From contig NZ_JAMJWC010000004.1 of NCBI RefSeq assembly GCF_023554555.1, positions 98,783 through 162,782 of the forward strand: a DNA stretch of 64,000 nucleotides, given 5' to 3'. Position numbers and translations under genes: made by a program. This document shows positions 35,700 to 44,917 of this stretch, in pieces. Positions within the stretch are counted from its first letter, which is position 1. Every line of letters begins with the position of its first letter. The notes under the pieces are model-generated. The model searched no databases and was not told where the DNA came from. It saw only the letters and a program-made list of their open reading frames with translations. The stretch is from Sphingobacterium sp. lm-10 (GTDB lineage: Bacteria > Bacteroidota > Bacteroidia > Sphingobacteriales > Sphingobacteriaceae).

Positions 35700-36494
35700 C
35701 TAAAGCTCTTCTTTGAGAATGGCCTCCAGTTCGTCGGCAGAGAGATTCATATTGACATTCCCATCTTTTGCGAAAGAAATCTCGCCGGTTTCTTCTGATA
35801 CGATAACGGATACTGCTTCCGAAACTTCGGTAACGCCAATCGCTGCGCGATGGCGCAAACCAAATTGCGGGGGCAAGTCTTCACTGTCTGACAAAGGCAA
35901 TACCGAGCTGGCTGTCATGATCCGAAAATCCACAATCACCACCGCACCGTCGTGAAGCGGTGAATTCTTAAAAAATATAGACTCCAAGAGCCTCTTGGAA
36001 ATAGGCGCATCAATATATTCGCCACTGGATTGATAGTATTCTTCATCAAAATGCCGGGAAAACACCAATAAAGCACCAGTTTGAGACTTAGATAAGCTGC
36101 GACAAGCTTCCACAATAGGTTTGATGAGCTCCGATCGATCTCCTTCTACGGCGCGTCGTGCGCCAAAAAAAGACCAGATAAATTTCTTCCGGCGCATGGA
36201 GATATTCTTACCAATATGCAGTAGGAAGCGTCGGATTTCTTGTTGAAATACCACAATCAGTGCGATAGACCCCACAGAGATAAATCCTCCAAAAATTTCT
36301 GTCAACAGCCGCATCTCGAGCTGTTTTACCACCAGGTAAATACCATAGAACAGACCAACTCCTATTAATATATTGACGGCTATGGTTCCTTTTATCAAAC
36401 TATAGACATAGTAAATAATAATAGCTACCAGCAAGATGTCGATAAAATCGAACCATCGAAAGCCACTGAGAAGATTGAAATCCAGTCCTTGCAT
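35700..36494 (-). CDS. cdaA: Diadenylate cyclase CdaA
   Basis: A 264-residue membrane-bound enzyme making cyclic di-AMP from two ATP. It has three N-terminal transmembrane helices (FIDILLVAIIIYYVYSLIKG, IAVNILIGVGLFYGIYLVVK and around residue 75). The DAC domain carries DGA at 182-184 (HDGAVVIVDF) and RHR at 214-216 (GLRHRAAIGVTE), the ATP-binding motifs. c-di-AMP controls potassium and osmotic balance. The glmM and ybbR partners seen in Firmicutes are absent; it stands alone between pdxJ (divergent) and DUF2911 (convergent). Confidence 0.95.
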   Translation of the reverse strand: MQGLDFNLLSGFRWFDFIDILLVAIIIYYVYSLIKGTIAVNILIGVGLFYGIYLVVKQLEMRLLTEIFGGFISVGSIALIVVFQQEIRRFLLHIGKNISMRRKKFIWSFFGARRAVEGDRSELIKPIVEACRSLSKSQTGALLVFSRHFDEEYYQSSGEYIDAPISKRLLESIFFKNSPLHDGAVVIVDFRIMTASSVLPLSDSEDLPPQFGLRHRAAIGVTEVSEAVSVIVSEETGEISFAKDGNVNMNLSADELEAILKEEL

Positions 36495-36576
36495 ATACTC
36501 TGCAATTTAATGAATATTCTTCAACCTGTACTATTGGCAATGCATAAATAAGCCGGTAGCAGCGATTTTTATTGAC

Positions 36577-36584
36577 TATATTTG
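36577..36584 (+). promoter_or_regulatory. -7 box of pdxJ
   Basis: TATATTTG, exact match to TAnnTTTG, with ATG 22 nt downstream of its last base. A TTG at the usual spacing is not visible. Confidence 0.4.
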
Positions 36585-36605
36585 TGAGACAACAACCTAT
36601 CGCAA

Positions 36606-37325
36606 ATGACAAAATTATCTGTGAATATCAATAAGATTGCTACGCTTCGCAATGCGCGTGGGGGCAATATTCCGAATGTACTTACTACGGCGGTTGCGTG
36701 TGAGCGTTTTGGTGCACAAGGAATCACCGTACATCCACGGCCAGATGAGCGGCACATACGCTATCAGGATGTCTTCGACTTAAAGAAAGAAATACAAACG
36801 GAATTTAATATAGAAGGGAATTGTCAGGAACAGAAATTCGTGGAGCTCGTATTGGCAAACAAGCCTACCCAAGTAACGCTGGTACCGGATGCGAATGAGC
36901 AAATAACCTCCAACCACGGGTGGGATACCGTTAAAAATCAGGCTTACTTACGCGATATGGTGAGCCGCTTCAAGCAAGAGGGCATTCGCGTTTCGCTTTT
37001 CGTAGATCCCGTAGAAGAAATGGTGGAAGCAGCTGCACAAACCGGGGCTGATCGGGTAGAATTGTATACCGAAGCTTATGCTGCTGAGTTTGGATATGAT
37101 AAGGAAAAGGCGATTGAGCCTTATTATAAAGCAGCCATAAAAGCACGTGAAGTAGGCTTAGGTCTGAATGCAGGTCACGATCTTGATCTCCATAATTTAG
37201 CCTATTTCAACCAGCACATACCAGGTCTTTTAGAGGTAAGCATTGGACATGCGTTGGTGTCAGATGCCTTATTTCTTGGACTAGAAGAAACAATTAAACG
37301 ATATTTGGCGGCTCTTAAAGCATAA
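36606..37325 (+). CDS. pdxJ: Pyridoxine 5'-phosphate synthase
   Basis: A 239-residue TIM-barrel enzyme that condenses 1-deoxyxylulose 5-phosphate and 1-amino-acetone 3-phosphate to pyridoxine phosphate. Motifs: [74 protein letters not shown] and [17 protein letters not shown] with the phosphate-binding loop. The length fits family norms. It is divergent from cdaA and convergent with lepB. Confidence 0.96.
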   Translation: MTKLSVNINKIATLRNARGGNIPNVLTTAVACERFGAQGITVHPRPDERHIRYQDVFDLKKEIQTEFNIEGNCQEQKFVELVLANKPTQVTLVPDANEQITSNHGWDTVKNQAYLRDMVSRFKQEGIRVSLFVDPVEEMVEAAAQTGADRVELYTEAYAAEFGYDKEKAIEPYYKAAIKAREVGLGLNAGHDLDLHNLAYFNQHIPGLLEVSIGHALVSDALFLGLEETIKRYLAALKA

Positions 37326-37328
37326 AGA

Positions 37329-37408
37329 ACCTTGCTCAACAACAACAAAGGCGTACAGATTAAATCTGTACGCCTTTGTTGTTGTTGAGCAAGGTACCGT
37401 GGTACCTT
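37329..37408. terminator. 33-bp perfect inverted repeat with an adjoining second palindrome
   Basis: The segment beginning ACCTTGCTCAACAACAACAA (37329-37361) is repeated as its exact reverse complement at 37363-37395 around a single central A. It is immediately followed by, and overlaps with, AAGGTACC-GT-GGTACCTT (37391-37408). The first palindrome would fold into an extremely stable RNA hairpin and probably ends both convergent pdxJ and lepB transcripts. The overlap means the two structures compete. Confidence 0.85.
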
Positions 37409-37417
37409 CAAATAGTA

Positions 37418-38866
37418 TTAATTAATGCCTCTAAAGATTCTATTCCAACGGATTTTGGACAAGAAGCTTCCATCTTCATCATAACTCATGAAAGTAAGCA
37501 GGGCTTTACCCACGATATGATCTTCTGGCACAAATCCCCAGCCTCGAGAATCTAAAGAATTATGTCTATTATCACCCATCATCCAGTAATAATCCATATT
37601 AAAGGTGTAGCTATCCGCACGTTTTCCGTTAATATACATGCCATCCGCACGTTCTTCTAAGGTGTTTCCTTCGTAAACAGTAATCGCACGACGATACAAC
37701 GGCAGGGTTTTACTATCCAGTTTTACGGCCCATCCTTTCTTAGGAATGGTGAATGGGCCAAAGTTATCGTAGTTCCAGACGGTACCGTCCTGATAGAAAG
37801 GAAAGGCTTGTACCATTTCCGAATTATCATCCGGGCCATACACTTGCTCGATTACTTCTTTCACATTGCTCCATTGACGCACCTCTTCTGCTTCTTCCCG
37901 AGTAATGTGCAATACATACACGCCTCTCGAAGGATCGTTTAGATAAGTACTTAACTCATAGCGCTTATCGATCAGACGATTCAAGTCTAAACCGTATGGT
38001 TGCTCCGTAATCACAATGAAGCTTGGCTGCATGTTTTCACTCTCGTAACCCAATTCACCGTTTACAAAAAGCTGTGCGCCTTTCATTGTTAGCACATCTC
38101 CGGGCATGCCTACACAACGCTTAATATAGTTTTCACGTTTATCCACGGGTCTTTCAAATGGGGCATCGGCATCCATCGGATAGTTAAAGACAACGACATC
38201 ATTTCTTTTAATTTCCTGAAATCCTGGAAGGCGTTTATACGGGATTTTAATCCACTCCGAATAAGCCTTTCCACCAGTGATCGGCATGGTGTGATGTGCA
38301 AATGGAAATGCTAGGGGCGTCATCGGAATTCTGGCACCATAGTTCAGCTTACTCACAAATAAAAAATCGCCGATCAACAAACTGCGCTCCATCGATCCGG
38401 TAGGGATTACATAAGGCTCAATCAGAAAACTTCTGATCAAGGATGCGGCAACAGTTGCAAAGATAATGGCATCAGTCCACTCTCGTACAGCAGATTTCTT
38501 GTAAGGATATTTTCTCTTAAATTCTTCTGTATTGGACGGACCAAGGTATTTAACGGTAGCATCCTTTCCCCACATAGGTAATACGATGAAAGGAACCAAT
38601 ACCGCAGCAGCAGTTTCCCAAAATCGACGTTTCCCAAAGCTTTTTAATAAATCGAAGTACAACCCAAAAAACACAAAAACATTGACGATAGGCACTAATA
38701 ACCAAAGCACCCACCAACGAGGCCGTGCTACTAGATCAGCAAATATCACCTCCCGATAGAAGGGCACAAAAGCCTCCCAACCTTGCTTGCCTGCTTTTTT
38801 GAACAATAAAGCTAGACCGTACCAAGATACAATTAGAAATAGGGCAAATAAAATATAATAGATCAT
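37418..38866 (-). CDS. lepB: Signal peptidase I with an N-terminal DUF5684-type membrane domain
   Basis: A 482-residue type I signal peptidase removing Sec signal peptides. The nucleophile is S158 in IPTGSMERSLLIGDFLF and the general base K249 in ENYIKRCVGMPGD; the final motif is YWMMGDNRHNSLDSRGWGFV. An N-terminal segment (1-100) with about four hydrophobic helices (YYILFALFLIVSWYGLALLF, WWVLWLLVPIVNVFVFFGLY) resembles DUF5684 and is absent from E. coli LepB. The insert between motifs is long. It is the last gene of the parA-parB-DUF5683-dapB-lepB run. Confidence 0.93.
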   Translation of the reverse strand: MIYYILFALFLIVSWYGLALLFKKAGKQGWEAFVPFYREVIFADLVARPRWWVLWLLVPIVNVFVFFGLYFDLLKSFGKRRFWETAAAVLVPFIVLPMWGKDATVKYLGPSNTEEFKRKYPYKKSAVREWTDAIIFATVAASLIRSFLIEPYVIPTGSMERSLLIGDFLFVSKLNYGARIPMTPLAFPFAHHTMPITGGKAYSEWIKIPYKRLPGFQEIKRNDVVVFNYPMDADAPFERPVDKRENYIKRCVGMPGDVLTMKGAQLFVNGELGYESENMQPSFIVITEQPYGLDLNRLIDKRYELSTYLNDPSRGVYVLHITREEAEEVRQWSNVKEVIEQVYGPDDNSEMVQAFPFYQDGTVWNYDNFGPFTIPKKGWAVKLDSKTLPLYRRAITVYEGNTLEERADGMYINGKRADSYTFNMDYYWMMGDNRHNSLDSRGWGFVPEDHIVGKALLTFMSYDEDGSFLSKIRWNRIFRGIN

Positions 38867-38871
38867 ATCTA

Positions 38872-39615
38872 CTAGTTATTAAAATCAAACATTTCGGTAA
38901 CCTGATAGAATCCTTTTCTACCAACTAACCATTCTGCAGCTACCACTGCACCCAAGGCAAAACCATCCCGACTATGTGCAGTATGTTTAAACTCAATTTG
39001 GTCTACTTCTGAGCTGTATACTACAGTATGTGTACCAGGCACCTCTTCCAGACGCAAACTTTCAATTAACAGTTCGTTCTTTGCCGGAATTACCTCTTCA
39101 CCCGATCCTTCTAGGCGATTTACCCATTCATTTTTTTCTGCATAAGCGTCTAAAATGCCTTCCGCAATAGTGATGGCTGTACCACTTGGTGCATCCAATT
39201 TATGAATATGATGTATTTCTTCGACTTGTGCATCGTATTGTTTATAGGGACTGATAGCCTTTGCCAACAACCTATTGATATGAAAAAACACATTGACACC
39301 AATGCTAAAGTTAGACCCATACAGCATCGATTGATTAGCCTCCAAACACGTAGCCTTAACTTCTTCTAATTGTTCATACCAGCCGGTAGTACCTACTACG
39401 ATCGGAAGATCATTTTCGAAACAAAGGCTGATATTGTCTAATGCGGCATCAGGGGTACTAAAATCTATCGCGATATCTGCTGAAACCAAATCTTCTGCGG
39501 CTATGTTTTCCCGGTTATTGGCATCAATGATCCAGGCAATTTCATGACCTTTTTTGATGGCATATTGCTCGATAAGCTGGCCCATCTTGCCGTATCCTAA
39601 TAGTCCAATTTTCAT
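38872..39615 (-). CDS. dapB: 4-hydroxy-tetrahydrodipicolinate reductase
   Basis: A 247-residue NAD(P)H-dependent enzyme of lysine/diaminopimelate synthesis. It has the N-terminal Rossmann motif IGLLGYGKMGQLIEQYA and VGTTGWYEQLEEV. The catalytic segment is EEIHHIHKLDAPSGTAITIA, containing the His pair and Lys. It is 5 nt upstream of lepB and 25 nt downstream of the DUF5683 gene, so it belongs to the same transcription unit, though the pathway bears no relation to partition. Confidence 0.95.
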   Translation of the reverse strand: MKIGLLGYGKMGQLIEQYAIKKGHEIAWIIDANNRENIAAEDLVSADIAIDFSTPDAALDNISLCFENDLPIVVGTTGWYEQLEEVKATCLEANQSMLYGSNFSIGVNVFFHINRLLAKAISPYKQYDAQVEEIHHIHKLDAPSGTAITIAEGILDAYAEKNEWVNRLEGSGEEVIPAKNELLIESLRLEEVPGTHTVVYSSEVDQIEFKHTAHSRDGFALGAVVAAEWLVGRKGFYQVTEMFDFNN

Positions 39616-39640
39616 TTCTGTACTGTAATTGGTTAATATT

Positions 39641-40387
39641 TTAATTCAAGTTTAGCGTTAACTTTAATCCGGGTGTAAATAGGGATGATACGCCTAAACG
39701 CGAATTGGCAGCCATGCCACTCGGATAAGTAGGTATCACCGTCGGGGTTACTCTAAAAGAAAGATCATCGCTGATATTCCAACGATTACTCAGCATAGAA
39801 TTTACATACGCTTCCACGACATTCAACCCATACCACCCTAATGTAACTAAGACCGTAATATCCCGGTTGCGTCGCGCAAAGTCCCGTTGTCTAATCAATG
39901 ATTGGTCATTGAAATTCGGATTTCCTAACGGTCCGTCGGATGGTTCGCCATTATTATTGAATCTAAACTGCAACTCGGTCTGGTATTCTCGATAGAAGTA
40001 ATTCCAATAATCAAAGGTGAGGTATCCGGCGACAAAGCCTCCATAAATAACAGGCACTTTGATCCACCACAAGCCGCCATTGGTGTACTGCCCCCAACCA
40101 GGCACAAACAAGGATCGCCTCCAGGCCACGCGTGAGATACGCTCAATCTCTAATCGAGCCGAATCTTTCAAAATCCCTTTGAAATAATACTTATCTCGTT
40201 CTTTTTCTTCTCTGGTACGCACACGTCGCTCTGCACGACTTTCTTTCTTCTCAATGTTTGCTTTGACAGAATCAGCTAGCACGGTATTAATCATGCTATC
40301 CGCTGTGCGGATAATACTGTCCCGATCTTGCGCTTGCAAGCTTCCCCAGCACAAAAAAGTGAGCAATAAAGCGCCTAGGTACCGCAT
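39641..40387 (-). CDS. DUF5683 membrane-associated protein
   Basis: A 248-residue protein. A signal-like hydrophobic start (MRYLGALLLTFLCWGSLQAQ) is followed by a Lys/Arg/Glu-rich stretch, then SLFVPGWGQYTNGGLWWIKV, IYGGFVAGYLTFDYWNYFYR and ITVLVTLGWYGLNVVEAYV as membrane-inserted or hairpin segments. The motif PGWGQ(Y/I)N-x-x-WWK is the family mark. Function is unknown. A longer in-frame start exists upstream, but overlaps parB; the chosen start sits 4 nt after the parB stop. Confidence 0.85.
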   Translation of the reverse strand: MRYLGALLLTFLCWGSLQAQDRDSIIRTADSMINTVLADSVKANIEKKESRAERRVRTREEKERDKYYFKGILKDSARLEIERISRVAWRRSLFVPGWGQYTNGGLWWIKVPVIYGGFVAGYLTFDYWNYFYREYQTELQFRFNNNGEPSDGPLGNPNFNDQSLIRQRDFARRNRDITVLVTLGWYGLNVVEAYVNSMLSNRWNISDDLSFRVTPTVIPTYPSGMAANSRLGVSSLFTPGLKLTLNLN

Positions 40388-40391
40388 AGAA

Positions 40392-41327
40392 CTACCAGTC
40401 AAGCAACTCCAAAATACGCCCCAAATCATCTTCAGAATCAAATGGAATTTCAATAGCTCCCTTTCCTTTATTACTTTTTAGATTCAACTTTACGCGTGTG
40501 GCAAAGCGAGAAGCCAAATCATCTTCTATCTTCTGATATTGAAAATTGAGGGCTTTTTTCGTGCTTTCTGCAGTTGATTTCTTATCGTCTTTTGCTTGTT
40601 GTATCGCACGAACTAATTCTTCCGTTTTTCGGACAGACAACCCCTGCTCTACGATCTGCTGAAACACAAACATCTGCTTTTCTTCCTCTCCGATGTTAAT
40701 CAAAGCACGTGCGTGCCCCATCGAGAGTTGACCATCTCTTATTGCGGCCTGTATAGCCGGAGGTAGTTTCAGTAGACGCAGATAATTGGTGACAGTACTT
40801 CTATTTTTAGACACCCGGTCACCCAACTCATCGGGCTTCAGGTTACATTCTTCGATCATTCGCTGAAAACTTAATGCCACTTCAATAGCATTCAAATTTT
40901 CACGTTGTATATTCTCGATCAACGCCATCTCCAGCATCTGCTGGTCGTTGGCCGTACGCACGTAAGCTGGTATAGCCGTGATGCCAGCCGACTTAGAGGC
41001 GCGCAAGCGACGCTCTCCACTGATCAGCTGATAAGCGTCTTTACTAACCTGCCGTACCGTAATTGGTTGGATAAGCCCTTGCAACTTGATAGAATCTGAA
41101 AGCTCTTGTAATGCGACCTCGTCAAATTCTGTACGCGGCTGAAAAGGATTGACCGATACCTGATGTACTTCTATGAAATTAATGCCACCGACGGGCTTCG
41201 AATCTGGCTGCTTAGTAGCGGCATCTGCGCTCGCCTTTGCGGTAGATTGTCCTCTGTTGATATCTTCGTCCTGAAGCAAAGCACCTAAACCCCTACCCAA
41301 ACCTATTTTTCGCTGTTGTGCTGCCAT
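40392..41327 (-). CDS. parB: Chromosome-partition protein ParB
   Basis: A 311-residue CTP-dependent DNA clamp that loads at parS. It has the conserved NxFQPR motif (VNPFQPRTEFDEV), the arginine patch GERRLRA (104-110) in the CTP-binding pocket, ENIQRENLNAIEVALSFQRM, and the HTH region with KNRSTVTNYLRLLKLP. The N-terminal start KIGLGRGLGALLQD is the ParA-interacting peptide. It works with ParA in origin segregation. It begins 6 nt after parA. Confidence 0.95.
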   Translation of the reverse strand: MAAQQRKIGLGRGLGALLQDEDINRGQSTAKASADAATKQPDSKPVGGINFIEVHQVSVNPFQPRTEFDEVALQELSDSIKLQGLIQPITVRQVSKDAYQLISGERRLRASKSAGITAIPAYVRTANDQQMLEMALIENIQRENLNAIEVALSFQRMIEECNLKPDELGDRVSKNRSTVTNYLRLLKLPPAIQAAIRDGQLSMGHARALINIGEEEKQMFVFQQIVEQGLSVRKTEELVRAIQQAKDDKKSTAESTKKALNFQYQKIEDDLASRFATRVKLNLKSNKGKGAIEIPFDSEDDLGRILELLDW

Positions 41328-41333
41328 ATCTCT

Positions 41334-42134
41334 CTATACTGTAGCTGACTCTTTGTTTTCTATAGACAGAAGACCGTTTTTCTGTAAAATCTCCCGTGCC
41401 AAATTCAGGTAATTGATAGCCCCTTTGCAAGAAGCATCGTGCATAATGACCGATATGCCATAACTTGGAGCCTCGCTCAATCGGGTATTGCGCTGAATAA
41501 TGGTATCAAACACCAAATCGGTAAAGTGTGTACGCACCTCTTCCACCACCTGGTTAGATAAGCGAAGTCGTACATCGTACATGGTAAGCAGGATACCCTC
41601 GATTTCTAACTCGGTATTTAGCCTGTTTTGAACGATTTTGATGGTATTAAGCAATTTCCCCAATCCTTCCAAAGCGAAATACTCACATTGCACCGGGATG
41701 ATTACAGAATCGGAAGCCGTAAGAGCGTTGATGGTAATCAAACCTAGAGAAGGAGAGCAGTCGATGATGATGAAGTCATAATCGCCTTTGATCTGATCAA
41801 GTACATTTTTCATCCGGTACTCCCGTTCGTTGAGATTGATCATCTCAATCTCCGCTCCTACCAGATCAATATGTGCCGGAAGAAGATCCAGATGTGGTGT
41901 CTCTGTTTGTCTAATGGCATCATGAGGAGCTAAATCATTCACCAAACACTCATAAACACTTGTCTTTATCTCACGCGGATCAAAGCCTATGCCCGATGTG
42001 GAATTTGCCTGCGGATCGGCATCGATTAGCAGGGTTTTATATTCCAATACTGCCAGACTGGCGGCAAGATTAATGGCGGTCGTTGTTTTCCCAACGCCCC
42101 CTTTTTGATTTGCAATGGCAATGATTTTTCCCAT
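41334..42134 (-). CDS. parA: Chromosome-partition ATPase ParA (Soj)
   Basis: A 266-residue deviant Walker A ATPase: KGGVGKTTTAINLAASLA (10-27), DADPQANSTSGIG and IIDCSPSLGLITINALTAS. No N-terminal HTH is present, so it is a chromosomal Soj-type rather than a plasmid type Ia protein. It forms a DNA-bound gradient with ParB to separate origins. The first gene of the five-gene run. No parS palindrome was seen in the intergenic regions. Confidence 0.95.
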   Translation of the reverse strand: MGKIIAIANQKGGVGKTTTAINLAASLAVLEYKTLLIDADPQANSTSGIGFDPREIKTSVYECLVNDLAPHDAIRQTETPHLDLLPAHIDLVGAEIEMINLNEREYRMKNVLDQIKGDYDFIIIDCSPSLGLITINALTASDSVIIPVQCEYFALEGLGKLLNTIKIVQNRLNTELEIEGILLTMYDVRLRLSNQVVEEVRTHFTDLVFDTIIQRNTRLSEAPSYGISVIMHDASCKGAINYLNLAREILQKNGLLSIENKESATV

Positions 42135-42210
42135 ATTGATGATAACCTATAACTGAGTATGAACCTAATTATTCCACAGCTACATGCCAGCAAGATAACA
42201 TTCTCCTAAT

Positions 42211-42240
42211 TTTGATCCTACTTAAAACATGTTAAATTTG
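42211..42240 (+). promoter_or_regulatory. Promoter upstream of the FMN-reductase gene
   Basis: TTTG (42211-42214), 18 nt, TAAATTTG (42233-42240): an excellent match to the Bacteroidota consensus. A second -7-like TACTTTTG (42242-42249) follows immediately. The leader to the ATG would be about 105 nt. Confidence 0.55.
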
Positions 42241-42353
42241 CTACTTTTGTTAGCCCAGAATGGCTTCAAATCTCAGGACGCTAAGTTAGCAAAAAATTAG
42301 CTGTAGTCCGATATTTGATTAGTGCATTTACCGGCGAAAAGTATAGATAGAAA

Positions 42354-42875
42354 ATGGATTTAATCATCGTAGGAACTAATCGTCCAAAAAATAATTCGAC
42401 TCGTGTCGCCCAATACTATCAGCAGGAATTGAGTAGAAAGGGGCAGGATTGGAACATTCTTTCGCTAGACAGCTTACCTAGCGACATTATCGTCTCTGAT
42501 CTTTACGGCCGTCGTAGTGATGCTTTTGCTCCCATTCAGCAAAGTGTTTCTGAAGCAAGGCGTTTTATATTTATCATCCCAGAGTATAATGGTAGTTATC
42601 CGGGCATACTGAAAGTTTTTATGGATGCTTGCGCTTATCCGGCTTCATTCTACCATAAAAAAGCAGCTTTGGTTGGTATATCGACTGGAAAGTATGGCAA
42701 TGTGCGGGGTATAGATCATTTTACGGGCGTGTGCCATTACATGCGTATGCATGTGATGGCGCTGAAAATTCATCTTCCCCACATACAGAATGAACTGAAT
42801 GAGCAGGATCAATTTTCAGATCCACTCACCGAAAAATATGTTCAGGAGCAATTGGCCGACATCGAACGCCTATAA
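42354..42875 (+). CDS. NADPH-dependent FMN reductase
   Basis: A 173-residue flavodoxin-fold protein. The FMN phosphate loop is IIVGTNRPKNNSTRVAQYY, and the conserved PEYNGSYPGILKVFMDA follows. The family reduces FMN, quinones or azo/chromate compounds. The physiological substrate is not predictable. Its last six nucleotides overlap the end of the convergent metallophosphoesterase gene. It is transcribed divergently from parA. Confidence 0.88.
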   Translation: MDLIIVGTNRPKNNSTRVAQYYQQELSRKGQDWNILSLDSLPSDIIVSDLYGRRSDAFAPIQQSVSEARRFIFIIPEYNGSYPGILKVFMDACAYPASFYHKKAALVGISTGKYGNVRGIDHFTGVCHYMRMHVMALKIHLPHIQNELNEQDQFSDPLTEKYVQEQLADIERL

Positions 42876-43700
42876 ATCTCCTTTGATAATACTGGTTAGC
42901 AGATCTTCGATCGAATGCTTGAATTTGTACTCATCAAACACTTGCTGATTGAGCAAGTGACTGTTTTCTTCATACAAAAAGATGCTCCAGGCATTATTTT
43001 TATATTCTAGGGCAGATAGATTTTCGATCCAGTCACCCGAATTCATGTACACGCAAGATCCTTTTTTGGTTTCCACTTGCTGTATAGTCGGATGGTGAAT
43101 ATGGCCACATATCACATAATCGTAGTGATTTTCAATGGCAAGCTCCGAAGCAGTTTTTTCAAAGTCGGAGATAAACTTGACGGCTTTCTTGACGGAGTTT
43201 TTAATACGCTTGGAAAGTGAATATTTTTCCCTACCCATCCTTACTAGGATAGTATTGATCAGAGTGTTCAGCTGGATAAGTCGATCGTAGCCCCACCCAC
43301 CGAGCTTAGCGATCCATTTGGAGTGCTGTATAGAGGCGTCGAACACATCTCCGTGAAATATCCATGTTTTCTTTCCTCCAACATCTAATAGCAGTTTGTT
43401 GGCAAACTGAATTTTGCCAAAATGCATGGAACCAAATTTCCGAAGCATTTCATCATGGTTACCGGTGATATACACGACTTGACAGCCTGCGTACGCCATA
43501 TCTAGCAGGCATTTTAGCACGCGAAAATGGGATTCCGGAAAATAGCTTTTCTTGAATTGCCAAATATCAATGATATCTCCATTGAGCACCAAATAATTTG
43601 GTTTAATCGAGTGAAGGTATTGAAGCAGCTCATCTGCTCTGCAACCATGGGTACCTAAGTGAACGTCGGATATAACTGCAATGTCTACGGCTCTTCTCAT
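42870..43700 (-). CDS. Metallophosphoesterase, UDP-2,3-diacylglucosamine diphosphatase-like
   Basis: A 276-residue calcineurin-type phosphoesterase with the full metal set: VISDVHLGTHGC, LNGDIIDIWQFK, YITGNHDEMLR, WIFHGDVFD and CGHIHHP. The DVHLG/GDIxDxW pattern and size resemble LpxH-type UDP-2,3-diacylglucosamine hydrolases of lipid A synthesis, of which this is the Bacteroidota group; an unrelated nucleotidase role cannot be excluded. It is separated by 62 nt from the exonuclease gene upstream. Confidence 0.85.
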   Translation of the reverse strand: MRRAVDIAVISDVHLGTHGCRADELLQYLHSIKPNYLVLNGDIIDIWQFKKSYFPESHFRVLKCLLDMAYAGCQVVYITGNHDEMLRKFGSMHFGKIQFANKLLLDVGGKKTWIFHGDVFDASIQHSKWIAKLGGWGYDRLIQLNTLINTILVRMGREKYSLSKRIKNSVKKAVKFISDFEKTASELAIENHYDYVICGHIHHPTIQQVETKKGSCVYMNSGDWIENLSALEYKNNAWSIFLYEENSHLLNQQVFDEYKFKHSIEDLLTSIIKGDL

Positions 43701-43761
43701 GTAGTGTTTTTACAAAGAAACAACCACACTATTAAGCCATCATTTTCAAAGAGTTAAGCTT

Positions 43762-44298
43762 TTATAAAGAATCTATCAGGCTGCGTTCCCATTTTTCGGG
43801 AGCCTCTTCTCGCTGTAGGTATAACATCGCAGTAGCACGTGCATCCGACAAGGGATCATGATGCTGTAATGGAATCCCCATAATCTTACAACATACGTTT
43901 AGTTTAGTACGGGCAAATCCCAGCTGCTGGTACAGCACACTTGTACAAAGCCATTGATCACTAATATCCAGCTCTTCGTAGCGCAAGCCATAATGTTTCA
44001 TGGTCTGCTTGAGTACAGACCGATCAAATTTCTCGTTATGTGCAATCATGTCGCGACCTTTTAGCAGCGGTGCCAAATCTTTATACAGCACATCAAATGT
44101 AGGCGATTCTGCCGTGTCTTTGGGTTTGATTCCATGTACGCGTGTGGTCTGCCACATATATTTATTATTAGGTGGCTTCACTAAACTAAAAAATTCCTCG
44201 GTAATCACTCCATTATCAACGCGTACGACACCTACAGCACAAATACTATTGTAATCCGCAGTCGCCAATTCAAAATCGATCGCTGTAAAACTTAACAT
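43762..44298 (-). CDS. 3'-5' exonuclease (DEDDh family, DnaQ-like)
   Basis: A 178-residue exonuclease. Metal ligands are D8 and E10 in FTAIDFELATADY, the middle aspartate in MIAHNEKFDRSVLKQ, and the DEDDh histidine/aspartate pair in HHDPLSDARATAML. It has no polymerase or UvrC partner domain. The protein may proofread or process DNA/RNA as a stand-alone enzyme. It is transcribed leftward with the phosphoesterase gene. Confidence 0.9.
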   Translation of the reverse strand: MLSFTAIDFELATADYNSICAVGVVRVDNGVITEEFFSLVKPPNNKYMWQTTRVHGIKPKDTAESPTFDVLYKDLAPLLKGRDMIAHNEKFDRSVLKQTMKHYGLRYEELDISDQWLCTSVLYQQLGFARTKLNVCCKIMGIPLQHHDPLSDARATAMLYLQREEAPEKWERSLIDSL

Positions 44299-44465
44299 AA
44301 ACTATTTTTCTATTGCAAAGATAGGCGTTTTTCCACGAAACAACTAGGTATTGCGCCGTGGCTCCGCCTGTTATTTTCCCATTTGCCGCGTAATTTAAAT
44401 CCGTCTTACCTTATTATTTACTATCTTAGCACCCGAAAAAGCACCCTTGTGCTGCATCATTACAA

Positions 44466-44825
44466 ATGAAGACAAATCGTTCATTCCTCGCCTATTTTCA
44501 GTTGGTACTTTTATGTGCCATCTTGACGAGCAATGCGCTATTTATGCACAGCCACGTGGCACACGGTCACTTGGTGATGCACATGCACCCTTTCGCACTC
44601 GACGAAAAAGGTGATGTAGCAACGCATGAGCACAACGACGACGAGATGGTCTTCTACGATTTTCTGGCTCATCAGGGAATTGTGCATGTGGAGCCAATCT
44701 TAGGCATCACTGATATACTTACCATTGCATTTACTTCCTACCAGGCTCCAATCTGTGATGAAGAGATTGTGCGATATCCATATCATGATGCTCCGAGCCT
44801 CCGAGGGCCGCCCAATTTTTCCTAA
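44466..44825 (+). CDS. Exported histidine-rich small protein of a TonB receptor cassette
   Basis: A 119-residue protein with a signal peptide (AYFQLVLLCAILTSNALFM). The next 35 residues hold ten histidines: HSHVAHGHLVMHMHPF and THEHNDDEMVF. It ends LRGPPNFS. The pattern HxH...HxHPF...HEH...RGPP recurs, in my recollection, in small proteins directly upstream of CxxC-plug TonB receptors in Bacteroidota; their role is not established. Metal capture or sensing (zinc, copper, nickel) is a natural guess. It lies 152 nt upstream of such a receptor. Confidence 0.75.
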   Translation: MKTNRSFLAYFQLVLLCAILTSNALFMHSHVAHGHLVMHMHPFALDEKGDVATHEHNDDEMVFYDFLAHQGIVHVEPILGITDILTIAFTSYQAPICDEEIVRYPYHDAPSLRGPPNFS

Positions 44826-44864
44826 TCAAAATATTTAGCAAATCGCTGTATTTATCATTGGTAT

Positions 44865-44917
44865 TGCACCTTTTGGTGCATATCTACCCTACTTGTGTGC
44901 ATATATCACATGAGTAG
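44865..44917 (+). promoter_or_regulatory. Two RNA hairpins in the TonB-receptor leader
   Basis: TGCACC-TTTT-GGTGCA (44865-44880), and an 11-bp stem with two G-U pairs from CTACTTGTGTG to CACATGAGTAG with a 7-nt loop (44889-44917). Both lie between the His-rich gene and the receptor and would be co-transcribed. They could be an attenuator or a processing signal. No known riboswitch core is seen. Confidence 0.45.
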
